From Methanomassiliicoccus sp. (GTDB taxonomy: Archaea > Thermoplasmatota > Thermoplasmata > Methanomassiliicoccales > UBA472): a stretch of DNA of 35,301 nucleotides. The DNA is taken from contig SPCU01000006.1 of NCBI GenBank assembly GCA_004525545.1, positions 1 through 35,301 of the forward strand, written 5' to 3'. The notes under the pieces are model-generated. The model was not told the origin of the DNA and ran no database searches. It saw only the letters and a program-made list of their open reading frames with translations. Both the position numbers and the translations under genes were made by a program. This document shows, one piece after another, positions 8,498 to 16,780 of the stretch (positions are counted from its first letter, which is position 1; each line of letters opens with the position of its first letter).

Positions 8498-8528
8498 CAT
8501 CATATATGAGATTCCAAGAGTTGATTAA

Positions 8529-9212
8529 ATGAACAACGAGAGCTTTACCAGAGAACTGGTGCTACCCGGTGATGTATTGGACGCCGGGACCATGAAACCC
8601 GGCGAGGGAACCTACGTCGACGACGGAAAGATCTTCGCCGCCATGTTGGGCATCAAGAGCGTAAAATCCAATTTTGTGAACGTCATCCCCCTGGGAGGTC
8701 GGTACATTCCCGCTCCTGGAGATATGATCATCGGCAAGGTGATGGACATCGGTCCCTCCAACTGGTTGATCGACATATTCTCACCATACCCCGCCCCACT
8801 GCATGTCAACGAGGTGCCGTGGAGGGTGGAGTTCGGGGACACCGCCCGGTACCTGGGGGTAGGCGATACTTTGCTTGCCAAGGTGCTAATGGTTGACGAG
8901 ACAAAACGTGTGCAGGTGACCATGAAGGAGCAGGGGCTGCGCAAGCTCCAGGGCGGACAGATCGTGGAGATCGCCCACAGCAAGGTGCCCCGGGTCATCG
9001 GCAAGAACGGGTCCATGATCCAGATGATCAAGACCTACACCAACTGCCGTATATTCATCGGACAGAACGGTAGGATCTGGATGGACGGGAACATGGAAGA
9101 TATGGCTCACGCCGTGCAGGCAATAAAGATGATAGATGAGGGAGCGCAGACCCTGAAACTGACCGAGCGGGTGAAGGAATTCCTGGAATCGGTATATCGC
9201 AAGGAAGAATGA
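8529..9212 (+). CDS. rrp4: Exosome RNA-binding subunit Rrp4
   Basis: Rrp4 forms part of the RNA-binding cap on the Rrp41-Rrp42 ring and feeds RNA into the processing chamber. The 227-residue protein has an N-terminal domain (ELVLPGDVLD), a central S1 domain (roughly 65-135), and a KH domain (about 145-200) with the GxxG-type motif VIGKNGSMI. No nuclease residues are expected in this subunit. It starts 31 nt after sdo1 and ends 9 nt before rrp41, so the cap and ring subunits are made from one message. Confidence 0.95.
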   Translation: MNNESFTRELVLPGDVLDAGTMKPGEGTYVDDGKIFAAMLGIKSVKSNFVNVIPLGGRYIPAPGDMIIGKVMDIGPSNWLIDIFSPYPAPLHVNEVPWRVEFGDTARYLGVGDTLLAKVLMVDETKRVQVTMKEQGLRKLQGGQIVEIAHSKVPRVIGKNGSMIQMIKTYTNCRIFIGQNGRIWMDGNMEDMAHAVQAIKMIDEGAQTLKLTERVKEFLESVYRKEE

Positions 9213-9221
9213 GGTGTTTTA

Positions 9222-10046
9222 ATGGGTGGAAATTCTGATATGAAGCTCATCGATGAAAACGGTATTAGGACAGACGGTCGGAAGGTGGATGAGCTCCGGC
9301 CAATCAAGATCGAGGCCGGAGTGCTCAAGAACGCCGATGGCTCAGCGTACGTGGAGGTAGGAAAGAACAAGGTATTGGCAGCGGTGTACGGTCCGAGGGA
9401 ATGTCACCCCCGCCACATGCAGAACCCCGCCAAGGCCATCATACAGTGCAGATACAATATGATCTCCTTCTCGGTGTCCGACCGCAAGAGGCCGGGCCCG
9501 GACCGAAGGTCGGTGGAGATATCCAAATTGATATCTGAGGCCTTGGATTACGTGGTGTTCACTGAGAACTACCCCCGTACCTCCATTGATGTATACATAG
9601 AGGTTTTACAGGCCAACGCTGGCACAAGATGCGCTGGACTGACCGCAGCCGCCGTGGCTTTGGCCGATGCAGGCATCCCTATGAGGGACATCGTGCCCTC
9701 CGTTGCCGTCGGGAAGGTCAACGACACCGTGGTCCTGGACCTGAACAAGGAGGAGGACAATTACGGTCAGGCGGACCTGCCAATCGCCATGATCCCCAGG
9801 ACCGGAGAGGTCCTGTTGATGCAGATGGACGGGCACCTGACCAAGGCCGAGTTCGACCTAGCCATGGAGATGGGCGTCAAAGCCTGCAAGGAGATATACG
9901 AGGTACAGAAGGACGCCCTTCGCCGCCGCTACGCCATAGTGAACGGCGAGAGCGAGGAAGAGCCTATGGAAGAGCCAAAGGACGAACCTATGGAAGAGCC
10001 TATGGAAGAGCCAAAGGACGAACCCGAAATGACCGAGGAGGATTGA
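9222..10046 (+). CDS. rrp41: Exosome catalytic subunit Rrp41 with acidic repeat tail
   Basis: Rrp41 is the phosphorolytic 3'-5' exoribonuclease subunit (RNase PH fold) of the archaeal exosome ring. Family features include YGPRE, the substrate-binding region [26 protein letters not shown], and the Asp-rich active-site strand [17 protein letters not shown]. It is therefore predicted to be active. At 274 residues it is longer than the usual roughly 245. The excess is a repetitive acidic tail built from EPMEEPKD-type units after residue 245. GAGGTG precedes the ATG. Rrp42 follows after two bases. Confidence 0.96.
   Translation: MGGNSDMKLIDENGIRTDGRKVDELRPIKIEAGVLKNADGSAYVEVGKNKVLAAVYGPRECHPRHMQNPAKAIIQCRYNMISFSVSDRKRPGPDRRSVEISKLISEALDYVVFTENYPRTSIDVYIEVLQANAGTRCAGLTAAAVALADAGIPMRDIVPSVAVGKVNDTVVLDLNKEEDNYGQADLPIAMIPRTGEVLLMQMDGHLTKAEFDLAMEMGVKACKEIYEVQKDALRRRYAIVNGESEEEPMEEPKDEPMEEPMEEPKDEPEMTEED
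9963..10024 (+). repeat. rrp41: In-frame direct repeat encoding the Rrp41 acidic tail
   Basis: Positions 9963-9988 and 9999-10024 are identical over 26 bases. A half copy (CCTATGGAAGAG) at 9987-9998 sits between them. The offset is 36 bases (12 codons), so the frame is kept. The repeat encodes alternating PMEE and PKDE units and looks like a small tandem duplication. Confidence 0.85.
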
Positions 10047-10048
10047 AA

Positions 10049-10822
10049 ATGGCAAGATCAGTCGTTTCTGAGATCAAGAGGGATCACATCCACAAACTTA
10101 TCGCAGACGGCCACCGCGTGGATGGACGTGCATGGGATGAGTTCCGAAATATATCTATCCAGACCAATGTAGTGGAGACCGCCGAGGGATCTTCCCGGGT
10201 AAAGATCGGCAACACCGAGGTCATCGTCGGAGTGAAGATGACCGTGGGCGAGCCCTTCTCTGACACCCCTAATAGGGGAGTCCTCACAACCAACGCTGAG
10301 CTCATTCCAATGGCCTCGCCAAACTTCGAGTCCGGTCCCCCGGACGAGAACTCCATCGAGCTGGCCAGGGTTGTCGATCGCGGTATCAGGGAAAGCCAGA
10401 TGATAGACCTGGAGAAGCTGTGCGTGGAACCCGGCAAGAAAGTGTGGATCAACTTCGTGGACATCTACGTGCTGGACTTCGACGGCAACCTGTTCGACGC
10501 CTGCTCCCTGGGAGCGGTAGCGGCCATAAAGAGCGCCATAGTGCCAGCATCAGCCCATGGATTGGGTGAGGACTACCCCATGCCCATCACCTGCACCCCG
10601 ATCTCCGTGACCGCGGTGCAAATCGAAAACTCTATATTGGTTGACCCGAGTCTCGACGAAGAAATGGTCGCGGCAGCTAGGCTGACCGTTACCACTGATG
10701 ACAACGGAGACCTGCGGGCCATGCAGAAGGGCCTACGCGGGGCGCTCACGGTGGAACAGATCAAGACCATCATCGATACATCTCGAAGATTGGGCAGTGA
10801 GATTAGAAAACTAGTCGGGTGA
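10049..10822 (+). CDS. rrp42: Exosome non-catalytic ring subunit Rrp42
   Basis: Rrp42 alternates with Rrp41 in the hexameric exosome ring and contributes to RNA binding without its own catalytic site. From the ATG at 10049 the protein has 257 residues, the family norm. Motifs include DGRAWDEFRNISIQTNVV, EGSSRVKIGNTEVIVGVK and LCVEPGKKVWINFVDIYVLD. The frame is open further upstream inside rrp41, but the family N-terminus and a start two bases after the rrp41 stop decide for 10049. Confidence 0.95.
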   Translation: MARSVVSEIKRDHIHKLIADGHRVDGRAWDEFRNISIQTNVVETAEGSSRVKIGNTEVIVGVKMTVGEPFSDTPNRGVLTTNAELIPMASPNFESGPPDENSIELARVVDRGIRESQMIDLEKLCVEPGKKVWINFVDIYVLDFDGNLFDACSLGAVAAIKSAIVPASAHGLGEDYPMPITCTPISVTAVQIENSILVDPSLDEEMVAAARLTVTTDDNGDLRAMQKGLRGALTVEQIKTIIDTSRRLGSEIRKLVG

Positions 10823-10827
10823 AAGCA

Positions 10828-11097
10828 ATGGCAAAAAGAACTGATAAGGCCGGGACCTCCGGCAGGTACGGAGCCAGATACGGCGTGGCGGTCAGGAAGC
10901 TGACCAGGGACATCGAGAAGGTCCAAAGATCCAAGTCCGAGTGCCCCAGCTGCCACCACATGAGCGTGAAGAGAGTATCCTCGGGGATATGGGCTTGCAG
11001 GCACTGCGACACTAAGTTCGCGGCCGGTTGTTACACCCCTAGGATGAGAGAGGCGGTCTCGAAAGAGATCCTGGCCGCCGCAGCTAAGGAGATCTAA
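10828..11097 (+). CDS. rpl37ae: 50S ribosomal protein L37Ae (eL43)
   Basis: A zinc-binding large-subunit protein of 89 residues, the usual size. It starts MAKRTDKAGTSGRYGARYG, close to the archaeal L37Ae consensus. It holds a C4 zinc ribbon CPSC...CRHC around residues 37-55. The ATG at 10828 is preferred to an overlapping GTG at 10819 because the family begins at MAKRT and GGGTGA lies just upstream. Placement after rrp42 and before rpoP is standard in archaea. Confidence 0.95.
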   Translation: MAKRTDKAGTSGRYGARYGVAVRKLTRDIEKVQRSKSECPSCHHMSVKRVSSGIWACRHCDTKFAAGCYTPRMREAVSKEILAAAAKEI

Positions 11098-11099
11098 GC

Positions 11100-11237
11100 T
11101 TGACATACAAGTGCGGCCAATGTGAGAAGCCTATCCGCTCCAACGTCAACGCCGTGGGGATGCAGTGCGAGAACTGCGGATCCAAGATGTTCTACAAGGA
11201 GCGGCCTAACGTCAAGAAGGTTATCAAAGGCCGATGA
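11100..11237 (+). CDS. rpoP: DNA-directed RNA polymerase subunit P (RpoP)
   Basis: RpoP is the small zinc-binding subunit equivalent to eukaryotic Rpb12. The 45-residue product reads MTYKCGQCEKPI at the start and MQCENCGSKMFYKERP in the middle. This gives the CxxC...CxxC zinc ribbon and the conserved basic C-terminus. It starts with TTG at 11100, two bases after the rpl37ae stop, with a GGAG site about 8 nt upstream. It is easily missed because of its length and start codon. Confidence 0.93.
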   Translation: MTYKCGQCEKPIRSNVNAVGMQCENCGSKMFYKERPNVKKVIKGR

Positions 11238-11238
11238 T

Positions 11239-11481
11239 ATGTTCCGAGCCACCCTAGGGGTGAGCTCCCCCTACGCCTCCACCGTGGCCAAGGCCATAGG
11301 ACCGGAGGCCGGAAGGGAAATACCCCGTACAAGAGCGGAAGTGCGTCATTCAGAAGGGTCGATGACCCTGATTTTGGATGCGGATGACCTCTCGGCCTTA
11401 CGGGCAGCTTTAAATTCCTACATCCGATGGATGAGCATCGCAGAAAAGATGAGTGAAACGGTCGGTGATATTGATGGATGA
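11239..11481 (+). CDS. pcc1: KEOPS complex subunit Pcc1
   Basis: Pcc1 is the dimerising subunit of KEOPS, which makes the t6A modification on tRNAs reading ANN codons. The 80-residue protein has the small alpha-beta fold of the family. It shows AVKAI-like PYASTVAKAIGPE near the start and the helix LRAALNSYIRWMSIAEKM near the end. The ATG at 11239 follows the rpoP stop by one base. The frame extends upstream over rpoP, but that part lacks Pcc1 character. The gene overlaps pfdB by 8 nt. The order rpoP-pcc1-pfdB is typical of archaea and supports the call. Confidence 0.85.
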   Translation: MFRATLGVSSPYASTVAKAIGPEAGREIPRTRAEVRHSEGSMTLILDADDLSALRAALNSYIRWMSIAEKMSETVGDIDG

Positions 11482-11845
11482 GATCAGCCCGAAACTTCAG
11501 AACCAGATCGCCCAATTCCAGCAGATTCAGCAGCAATTGCAGGCGGTCATGAGCCAGAAGATCAGAATGGACGCCATGTTGAAAGAGATGGAGATGACCA
11601 TCGAAGAATTGAAGAAGGTGTCCGAGGACGCCGTGGTGTTCAAGAGCGTCGGCTCCTTGATGATAAAGATCGGCGACACACCAGCCCTCCTGAAGGATAT
11701 CGAGGAGGACAAGGAGACCACCGAGGTCAGGGTTAAGAGCCTGGACCGTCAGGAGAAGATGCTCAAGGAGAAGTTCCAGAGCGTTCAGGAACAGCTGAAC
11801 CGTGCCTTGGGCGCCCCTCCGAAGCAGGATGATGAGGACAACTGA
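11474..11845 (+). CDS. pfdB: Prefoldin subunit beta
   Basis: Prefoldin beta forms, with alpha, the jellyfish-shaped hexameric chaperone that captures unfolded proteins and passes them to the thermosome. The 123-residue protein shows two long coiled-coil helices: about 5-45, rich in Gln (LQNQIAQFQQIQQQLQ), and about 80-110. They flank beta hairpins with VFKSVGSLMIK. The acidic C-terminus PPKQDDEDN is flexible. The ATG at 11474 is chosen over an in-frame GTG at 11453. The gene closes the exosome/proteasome cluster and is followed by a pyrimidine-rich stretch. Confidence 0.94.
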   Translation: MDEISPKLQNQIAQFQQIQQQLQAVMSQKIRMDAMLKEMEMTIEELKKVSEDAVVFKSVGSLMIKIGDTPALLKDIEEDKETTEVRVKSLDRQEKMLKEKFQSVQEQLNRALGAPPKQDDEDN

Positions 11846-11878
11846 GCCTCCGTCCCCCTTTCTTTATTTCACTATAAA
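11846..11878 (+). terminator. Pyrimidine-rich tail after pfdB and possible TATA for the DHH gene
   Basis: CCCCCTTTCTTTATTTC resembles archaeal T-rich termination tracts. CACTATAAA just before 11879 resembles a TATA box. If it is one, transcription would start near 11900 and the DHH protein would begin at a later ATG (11912). Confidence 0.35.
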
Positions 11879-12856
11879 ATGGAAATAAAATCGACCCCTT
11901 CACTGTTGCAGATGCTTGACGACATCATCGGCAGGTTGGTCTCCTCTGACAAACTTATATTGGTCCACGGCAACGCGGACCCTGACGCATTAGGCAGCGC
12001 CTATGCTCTGAGCAAAGCCTTCCCTCCAGCCTCAATACTTGCGGTGGAGGGGTTGGACCGTACCTCCAAGAACGTCTCCGCCCGTTTGGGCATCGACCTT
12101 CTGACCTGTCCGGATCATGAATATCCCCTCATCGTTGTGGTGGACACTTCTTCTCCTGAACAATTGGGCAGTTATAGCCAGATAGCGGGGGAGCTGATCA
12201 TTATCGACCACCACTGCCCCTCAGAAAAGTGGGTGGGGAGGGGAACTTACCTCTGCGATGACAGTAAAAAGAGTTGCGCCGAAGTAGTACTGGACATTAT
12301 AGAGAAGGCCGAAATAGAGATCACTCGGGACATGGCCTTGGCCCTTTGCGCCGGGATCCTTACCGACACCGGGCATTTCCGTTTCTCCAACCCCGCTTCG
12401 CTTCGAGCGTTCGCCCGCTTGATAGAGGGGTCCAACCTCAACATCGAGGAGGTGCTCTCGCTCACCGAATCGCCCACCGATATCTCAGAGAGGGTAGCCC
12501 AGATGAAAGGCGGGCAGCGTCTGCGCTTCGAGAGAGTGGGCCAACATATCGTGGCCGTATCCCAAGGCAGTTCCTTCGAATCATCGGTATGCAAGTCGCT
12601 CCTGTCACTGGGGGCGGACATCGCGTTCGTCGCTTCACAGCGTAGCGGGGAGTTCCGTTTGAGCGCTCGAGCCCGGCAGGAAATGGTACGGAAGGGATTG
12701 CACCTGGGACAATTGTTGGGCGACGTGGGTCAAGAGACCGATAATGACGGCGGCGGGCACGGCGGGGCGGCTGGTCTCGTCGGCGTAGGGGATGCTGAGG
12801 CCATACTCAACATTTGCATGCACAAGTCCATGGCCTTTTTGAGGACGCTGAAATAA
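11879..12856 (+). CDS. DHH-DHHA1 family phosphoesterase
   Basis: The family includes nanoRNases, cyclic-dinucleotide phosphodiesterases and RecJ-like proteins that use two metal ions. The 325-residue protein has motif I HGNADPDALGSA (30-41), motif II VVVDTSS (86-92), the namesake DHH (110-112), a further Asp in GILTDTGHFRF, and the C-terminal DHHA1 signature GGGHGGAAG. All metal ligands appear present. The substrate cannot be told from sequence. Genes of this type often follow pfdB in euryarchaea. Two starts are possible, 11879 and 11912. It converges on tyrS with a two-base gap. Confidence 0.9.
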   Translation: MEIKSTPSLLQMLDDIIGRLVSSDKLILVHGNADPDALGSAYALSKAFPPASILAVEGLDRTSKNVSARLGIDLLTCPDHEYPLIVVVDTSSPEQLGSYSQIAGELIIIDHHCPSEKWVGRGTYLCDDSKKSCAEVVLDIIEKAEIEITRDMALALCAGILTDTGHFRFSNPASLRAFARLIEGSNLNIEEVLSLTESPTDISERVAQMKGGQRLRFERVGQHIVAVSQGSSFESSVCKSLLSLGADIAFVASQRSGEFRLSARARQEMVRKGLHLGQLLGDVGQETDNDGGGHGGAAGLVGVGDAEAILNICMHKSMAFLRTLK

Positions 12857-12858
12857 GG

Positions 12859-13917
12859 TCAGCGAAGCTTCTTGACATCATCTAGGACCTTCAGTATACG
12901 CTCCAGGTTCTCCGGTTTTCGTTGGAAGTATTCGCGTGTTGGCGCTAGCACTTCCGCCAAAGCGGCGGCCGTCCCGTTCTTCAGGTCCATAGGATGCAGC
13001 TTCCCGGATAGGTAGGTGCGCTCCAGCTCCTCGTAGTTCTGGAACTCCAGATTGCCGCCGAACTTCTCCGGTCTCTCAAAGCGCAGGACGTCCATCCGTT
13101 CGAATAGCACGTAGCGACATATGGCCATGACCGGGTTGCCCTCCGCCTCCGGAGGGCAGAAGGCCTTGCCAAGCTTGCGCTTGATGTCTTCCGGTGAATC
13201 GTGTATGAGCAGGCTTCCGTCGGGATCGCTCTTGGACATCTTACTGCCCAACGGGTCCATGCGGTTCCCGCCTTTCAATCCTGGTAACAGGGGAGTGTGC
13301 ACCGCGACGGCCTTCTTGACGCCCATCTTCTCCGCCGCTTCACGAGCTAGCATGTGCGCTCTTCTCTGGTCCAACCCAGCGTATGCCACGTCAACGTCCA
13401 TGAAGATAAGGTCGGCAGCCTGCATGAGCGGGTACATCATCTTACTGGAGTCGACATCAGCCTCGTCCTCGCTGCGGCCCATTATGGTCATGGCCCTTTT
13501 CACCCGTTGCAACGAGGAGGCCTTACCGACCTTGATCACCGTCTCCCAGTAATCGATGTCGTCCATGATCTGAGATGCCAGTTTATATTGCACTTTCTCC
13601 CTGGGCACGCCCAAGGCCTCGAAGCAGTCCTTCATGTACTCGGCGCAGACCCTTATGTTCTCGATGTCTCCGCCCAACTTGTCGTTTATGTAGGCGTGCC
13701 AATCGGCCAAGAATATGATGAAATCGAAATCGGCGTCCACGAAGTTCCGGACCTTCTGAACAGTGACCATCCAACCGATGTGCACCAGTCCGGAGGGTTC
13801 GAAGCCGATATAGCCGGTGGGAGAGCTCTTGTTCTGAAGTACCTGCTTTAGATCTTCAGAGGTGATGATCTCCTCTGTGTTCCGGGCCACGAGTGCGTAC
13901 CGCTCTTCGATGTCCAT
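12859..13917 (-). CDS. tyrS: Tyrosyl-tRNA synthetase
   Basis: TyrRS charges tRNA-Tyr in the cytoplasm. The 352-residue protein is a class I synthetase with the HIGH-type sequence GLVHIGWM (HIG at 46-48), the tyrosine-pocket helix YAGLDQRRAHML (179-190) and KMSKS at 226-230 followed by DPDG. It has the short archaeal/eukaryal architecture without a bacterial S4-like tail. TrpRS is excluded by the YAGLDQRR motif. A TATA-like sequence about 29 nt before the ATG suggests a leaderless transcript. Confidence 0.95.
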   Translation of the reverse strand: MDIEERYALVARNTEEIITSEDLKQVLQNKSSPTGYIGFEPSGLVHIGWMVTVQKVRNFVDADFDFIIFLADWHAYINDKLGGDIENIRVCAEYMKDCFEALGVPREKVQYKLASQIMDDIDYWETVIKVGKASSLQRVKRAMTIMGRSEDEADVDSSKMMYPLMQAADLIFMDVDVAYAGLDQRRAHMLAREAAEKMGVKKAVAVHTPLLPGLKGGNRMDPLGSKMSKSDPDGSLLIHDSPEDIKRKLGKAFCPPEAEGNPVMAICRYVLFERMDVLRFERPEKFGGNLEFQNYEELERTYLSGKLHPMDLKNGTAAALAEVLAPTREYFQRKPENLERILKVLDDVKKLR

Positions 13918-13945
13918 TATCCTCAGGGTCGAATGCGGAACGGAC

Positions 13946-13953
13946 TATTAAAT
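13946..13953 (-). promoter_or_regulatory. tyrS: TATA box of tyrS
   Basis: Read on the minus strand this is ATTTAATA. It starts about 29-36 nt upstream of the tyrS ATG at 13917, the position expected for leaderless initiation. It lies in the 47-nt gap after the upstream flavoprotein gene. Confidence 0.5.
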
Positions 13954-13964
13954 TGATTTGATAT

Positions 13965-15317
13965 TCAATCACGGAACAATCTGGCCAGCTTCTCCGCCGC
14001 CGCATTGACCGTGTCTACTACCATGGAGGTCGGGGGGCAGTAAGCGTTCTCCATGCGTTGCACGAACTCTTGGACGGTGACACCCTCCAACAGCGCGGCG
14101 GTGATCCAGTTCACCCGGCCAGTGACATCCTCGCCGCCTATGATCTGTCCGCCGACCAATCGTCCGCTATCGGCATCGGCCAGTAGTTTGACGGTGGTCG
14201 TCTTTCCCCCTGGATAATATCTGGCCCGCGAAGATCCTTCGACCAACGCCTCCTTGACCTTGAGGCCGTAATAATCCGCCAGGGAACGGGAGATCCCGGT
14301 CCCGCCCACCTGAAGTCCGCCGATGACGCTGATGAAAGGGCTGGCCGTCCCTGGGAAAGTGGCCTTTCCGCCAGTGGCGCGGATCCCGGCCACACGGCCC
14401 TGACGAACCGCGGTGGAACCCAGTTGACTCATCGTTGGCCCGGCGGTGACCGCGCTTTGGCACATGACCACGTCGCCTGCCAAATAGACATCCGGGACCA
14501 AACGGCCTTTGCGGTAGGGCTGAAGACTTGGGCTGACCCTGACCGCACCCAAGGGACCTATGTCCAGTCCCATCTGCTCGGGCAGCTTGAGGTTGGCCCG
14601 CACTCCCGTGGCCATGATGACCATCTGACAAGGGATGTGGACGTTTCCCACGGTGACCCCGGTGACGTCTTCCTTCCCCTCTATCCGGGAGAGCGGGGTT
14701 CCCATGACGAACTTGATGCCCAATGATTCGCAGTGGGACCGTACCAGATCGGCCATGTCCTTATCCAACACACGGGGGAAGACCTGGTCGAACATCTCCA
14801 CCACGGTCACCTGCTTTCCCCGTTCATGTAAAGCCACGGCCATCTCCAGACCGACGACCCCGGCTCCGGCCACGACCGCCTGTTGCACCTTGGGCAGATG
14901 GTCCATGATGGCCTGCCCATCGGATATCCATCTGACCGGGAACACTCCCTTTAGGTCCCGACCGTCAACTGGAGGAACGAAGACCGTTCCGCCAGTGGCC
15001 AATATTAATATGTCGAACCCGAGGTTCTGACCGTCCTTGGTGGTCAGATGCCTCTTGTCCAGGTCCACCTTGTCGACGGTGGTTCTTACCAGGACCTTGA
15101 TGTTCCTCTCGCTCTGGTAGAACTCAGGGGTATGCATCACTATGCTGCGGAAGTCCTTGATCTTCCCTTCCAGCACGAACGGTATGGCGCAGGGTGAGTA
15201 GGCCACGTGCTCGTCCTCGGTGATGAGGGTGATGTCGTCCTCCCCTTGTTCCCTGGCGGTAGAGGCGGCGGTCATGCCGGCCGCACCTCCTCCGATAACC
15301 ACGATCTTCCTGGCCAT
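13965..15317 (-). CDS. FAD-dependent pyridine nucleotide-disulfide oxidoreductase, CoA-disulfide reductase/NADH oxidase type
   Basis: This flavoprotein family uses NAD(P)H to reduce CoA disulfide, polysulfide or O2. The 450-residue protein has the FAD Rossmann motif VVIGGGAAGM (6-15) and the single active-site cysteine C43 in YSPCAIPFV, the hallmark of the CoA-disulfide reductase/NADH oxidase branch. It also has the NAD(P) motif VVAGAGVVGLEMA, the second FAD motif VYLAGDV, and a dimerisation domain containing YYPGGKTTTVKLL. GGAGAG precedes the ATG. The gene is divergent from the radical SAM gene and upstream of tyrS on the same strand. The true substrate is uncertain. Confidence 0.88.
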   Translation of the reverse strand: MARKIVVIGGGAAGMTAASTAREQGEDDITLITEDEHVAYSPCAIPFVLEGKIKDFRSIVMHTPEFYQSERNIKVLVRTTVDKVDLDKRHLTTKDGQNLGFDILILATGGTVFVPPVDGRDLKGVFPVRWISDGQAIMDHLPKVQQAVVAGAGVVGLEMAVALHERGKQVTVVEMFDQVFPRVLDKDMADLVRSHCESLGIKFVMGTPLSRIEGKEDVTGVTVGNVHIPCQMVIMATGVRANLKLPEQMGLDIGPLGAVRVSPSLQPYRKGRLVPDVYLAGDVVMCQSAVTAGPTMSQLGSTAVRQGRVAGIRATGGKATFPGTASPFISVIGGLQVGGTGISRSLADYYGLKVKEALVEGSSRARYYPGGKTTTVKLLADADSGRLVGGQIIGGEDVTGRVNWITAALLEGVTVQEFVQRMENAYCPPTSMVVDTVNAAAEKLARLFRD

Positions 15318-15431
15318 GATGCTCTCCTATGCGGCAAATCCGGAAGAAAGGATATAAAATGTTGGTAATGAGGCGAAGCGCATTCCTAAAATAGTAAGGG
15401 ACGTTTGCTATTGAACGGATATGGAGCACCC
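15318..15431. promoter_or_regulatory. Divergent promoter region
   Basis: GGATATAAAATG at 15351-15362 reads as a TATA box in either direction. On the minus strand it is well placed for the flavoprotein gene (start site near 15329). For the radical SAM gene, CCTAAAATAG at 15385-15394 fits better, giving a leader of about 18 nt with GGAG before the ATG at 15432. Confidence 0.45.
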
Positions 15432-16418
15432 ATGAAAAGCCTGGACCTTAACAGACCGGTGACGATCTGGAAGGAGGACGACGTGGTCGATGGTAAGAAG
15501 GAGAAGGCCCTGGTGGCCATCTTCCGCACCCGAGGCTGCCATTGGTCCCGAAAGGGCGGATGTTCCATGTGCGGTTATAACGTGGAGAGCCTGGAAGGCA
15601 TAGGCGCTCCTGAGCTTACAGCCCAGCTCGAGGCCATTCTATCCCGATACGAAGGGGAGGGCATGGTCAAGCTATACACCTCAGGAAGTTTCCTCGATCC
15701 ACTGGAGATCCCGGAAGAGGTGCGGGACCGCATCCTTAGTTCATTTGATAATGCGAAACAGGTGCTCTTTGAAAGCCGTCCGGAGTTCGTTACGCCCGAG
15801 GCGCTGCAGCATCTGCCGGACCACTCCGCGGTGGCGTTAGGGTTGGAGAGCGCCTCGGACAAGGTGCTCCGTTGTAGCGTGAGAAAGGGTTTCGGTACCA
15901 AGGACTACCTGAGAGCTGCTGAGGCCGTCAATTCCCGTGGACTGCCTGTCCGCACATACCTGTTGCTTAAACCTCCTTACCTCACCGAAAGTGCGGCCAT
16001 CAATGACACCCTTAGATCGGTGAGGTTCGCCGCCCCCTATTCGGATAGCATATCCATCAATCCGTTAAACGTACAGAAGGAGACCTTGGTGGAAGGGCTA
16101 TGGCGCCGCGGTGATTACCGGCCTCCGTGGATCTGGTCATTGTTCGAGGTGCTCAAGAGCAAGGCGGAACTGCCGGGCGTGAGACTGTTCTCCTCACCCA
16201 GTGGTGCTGGTACCCAAAGGGGGGTACACAACTGTCCTGACTGCGACCGCAGACTGCTGGACGTCTTAGAAAAGTTCAACTTCGAGCAGGACGTTGAACT
16301 ACTTGGTGGTCACCATTGCCACTGCCGAAAGGAATGGGATTCACTGGTCGGCCTGGAGGAGCTCATGCGCACCTCTGTTGACGTGAGCCGGCATCTAGGA
16401 GACGAACTGGTGCTTTAG
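15432..16418 (+). CDS. Radical SAM protein, likely archaeosine synthase subunit RaSEA
   Basis: RaSEA is the radical SAM partner of ArcS in converting preQ0-derived bases to archaeosine at position 15 of archaeal tRNA. The 328-residue protein carries C36-x7-C44-x2-C47 in RGCHWSRKGGCSMCGYN, an Elp3-like iron-sulfur motif with the family's GGCxMCGY context. It continues with a TIM-barrel segment (YTSGSFLDP, ESRPEFV, GLESASD). C-terminal Cys/His pairs CPDCDRR and HHCHCRKEW may bind metal. An upstream TTG at 15405 is possible, but GGAG 5 nt before 15432 favours this ATG. ArcS itself is not in the window. Confidence 0.75.
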   Translation: MKSLDLNRPVTIWKEDDVVDGKKEKALVAIFRTRGCHWSRKGGCSMCGYNVESLEGIGAPELTAQLEAILSRYEGEGMVKLYTSGSFLDPLEIPEEVRDRILSSFDNAKQVLFESRPEFVTPEALQHLPDHSAVALGLESASDKVLRCSVRKGFGTKDYLRAAEAVNSRGLPVRTYLLLKPPYLTESAAINDTLRSVRFAAPYSDSISINPLNVQKETLVEGLWRRGDYRPPWIWSLFEVLKSKAELPGVRLFSSPSGAGTQRGVHNCPDCDRRLLDVLEKFNFEQDVELLGGHHCHCRKEWDSLVGLEELMRTSVDVSRHLGDELVL

Positions 16419-16428
16419 AGGGATGTAC

Positions 16429-16749
16429 ATGGAGTACGAGATAAAACGAGGAAACTACGGCAATCTTGAGGGCGACGGCCTACTCAACATGATGGAAACG
16501 ACGTTCGGACCGGCCAAGAAGGAAGGTGACAAGTGCGTCTCCTCCTTCGGCGCCATGACCCGCATAGAGGTGCGTTTGAAAAGCAAGACGCTCCTGGACA
16601 TCGCTACAGACACCGACAAGGAAGCCAGCGTGGAATTGGCCCAGGAGACGATCAGGCGGTGGAACGCATTCTTGGAGCAGGTGACCGGGTTCAACTCCAA
16701 GGAGCGGCGCACACGTCTTCAGAAGAAGGCCAAGGAAGGCAAGCTCTAG
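16429..16749 (+). CDS. Small conserved euryarchaeal protein, DUF5611-like
   Basis: This 106-residue soluble protein has no catalytic motif that I recognise. It begins MEYEIKRGNYGNLEGDG and has an alternating strand/helix pattern through MTRIEVRLKSKTLLDIATDT. It ends in a basic helix (SKERRTRLQKKAKEGKL). The pattern is reminiscent of the DUF5611 family of methanogens and relatives, by eye only. The second ATG is chosen because GAGGG lies 6 nt before it, while the first ATG (16423) abuts that site. It follows the radical SAM gene by about 10 nt, so co-transcription and a tRNA-related role are plausible. Confidence 0.6.
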   Translation: MEYEIKRGNYGNLEGDGLLNMMETTFGPAKKEGDKCVSSFGAMTRIEVRLKSKTLLDIATDTDKEASVELAQETIRRWNAFLEQVTGFNSKERRTRLQKKAKEGKL

Positions 16750-16780
16750 AAACGTCCAGAGGGACCTTTTCCTTTCCTTA

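Noticed and set aside
9629-10048. Long upstream extension of the Rrp42 frame.
   Set aside because: It lies within rrp41 in another frame, has low-complexity Arg/Gly composition, and the Rrp42 family starts at MARSVVSEIKRDHI.
16423-16428. First ATG of the DUF5611-like gene.
   Set aside because: The GAGGG site ends at this codon, leaving no spacing, whereas the second ATG is 6 nt away.
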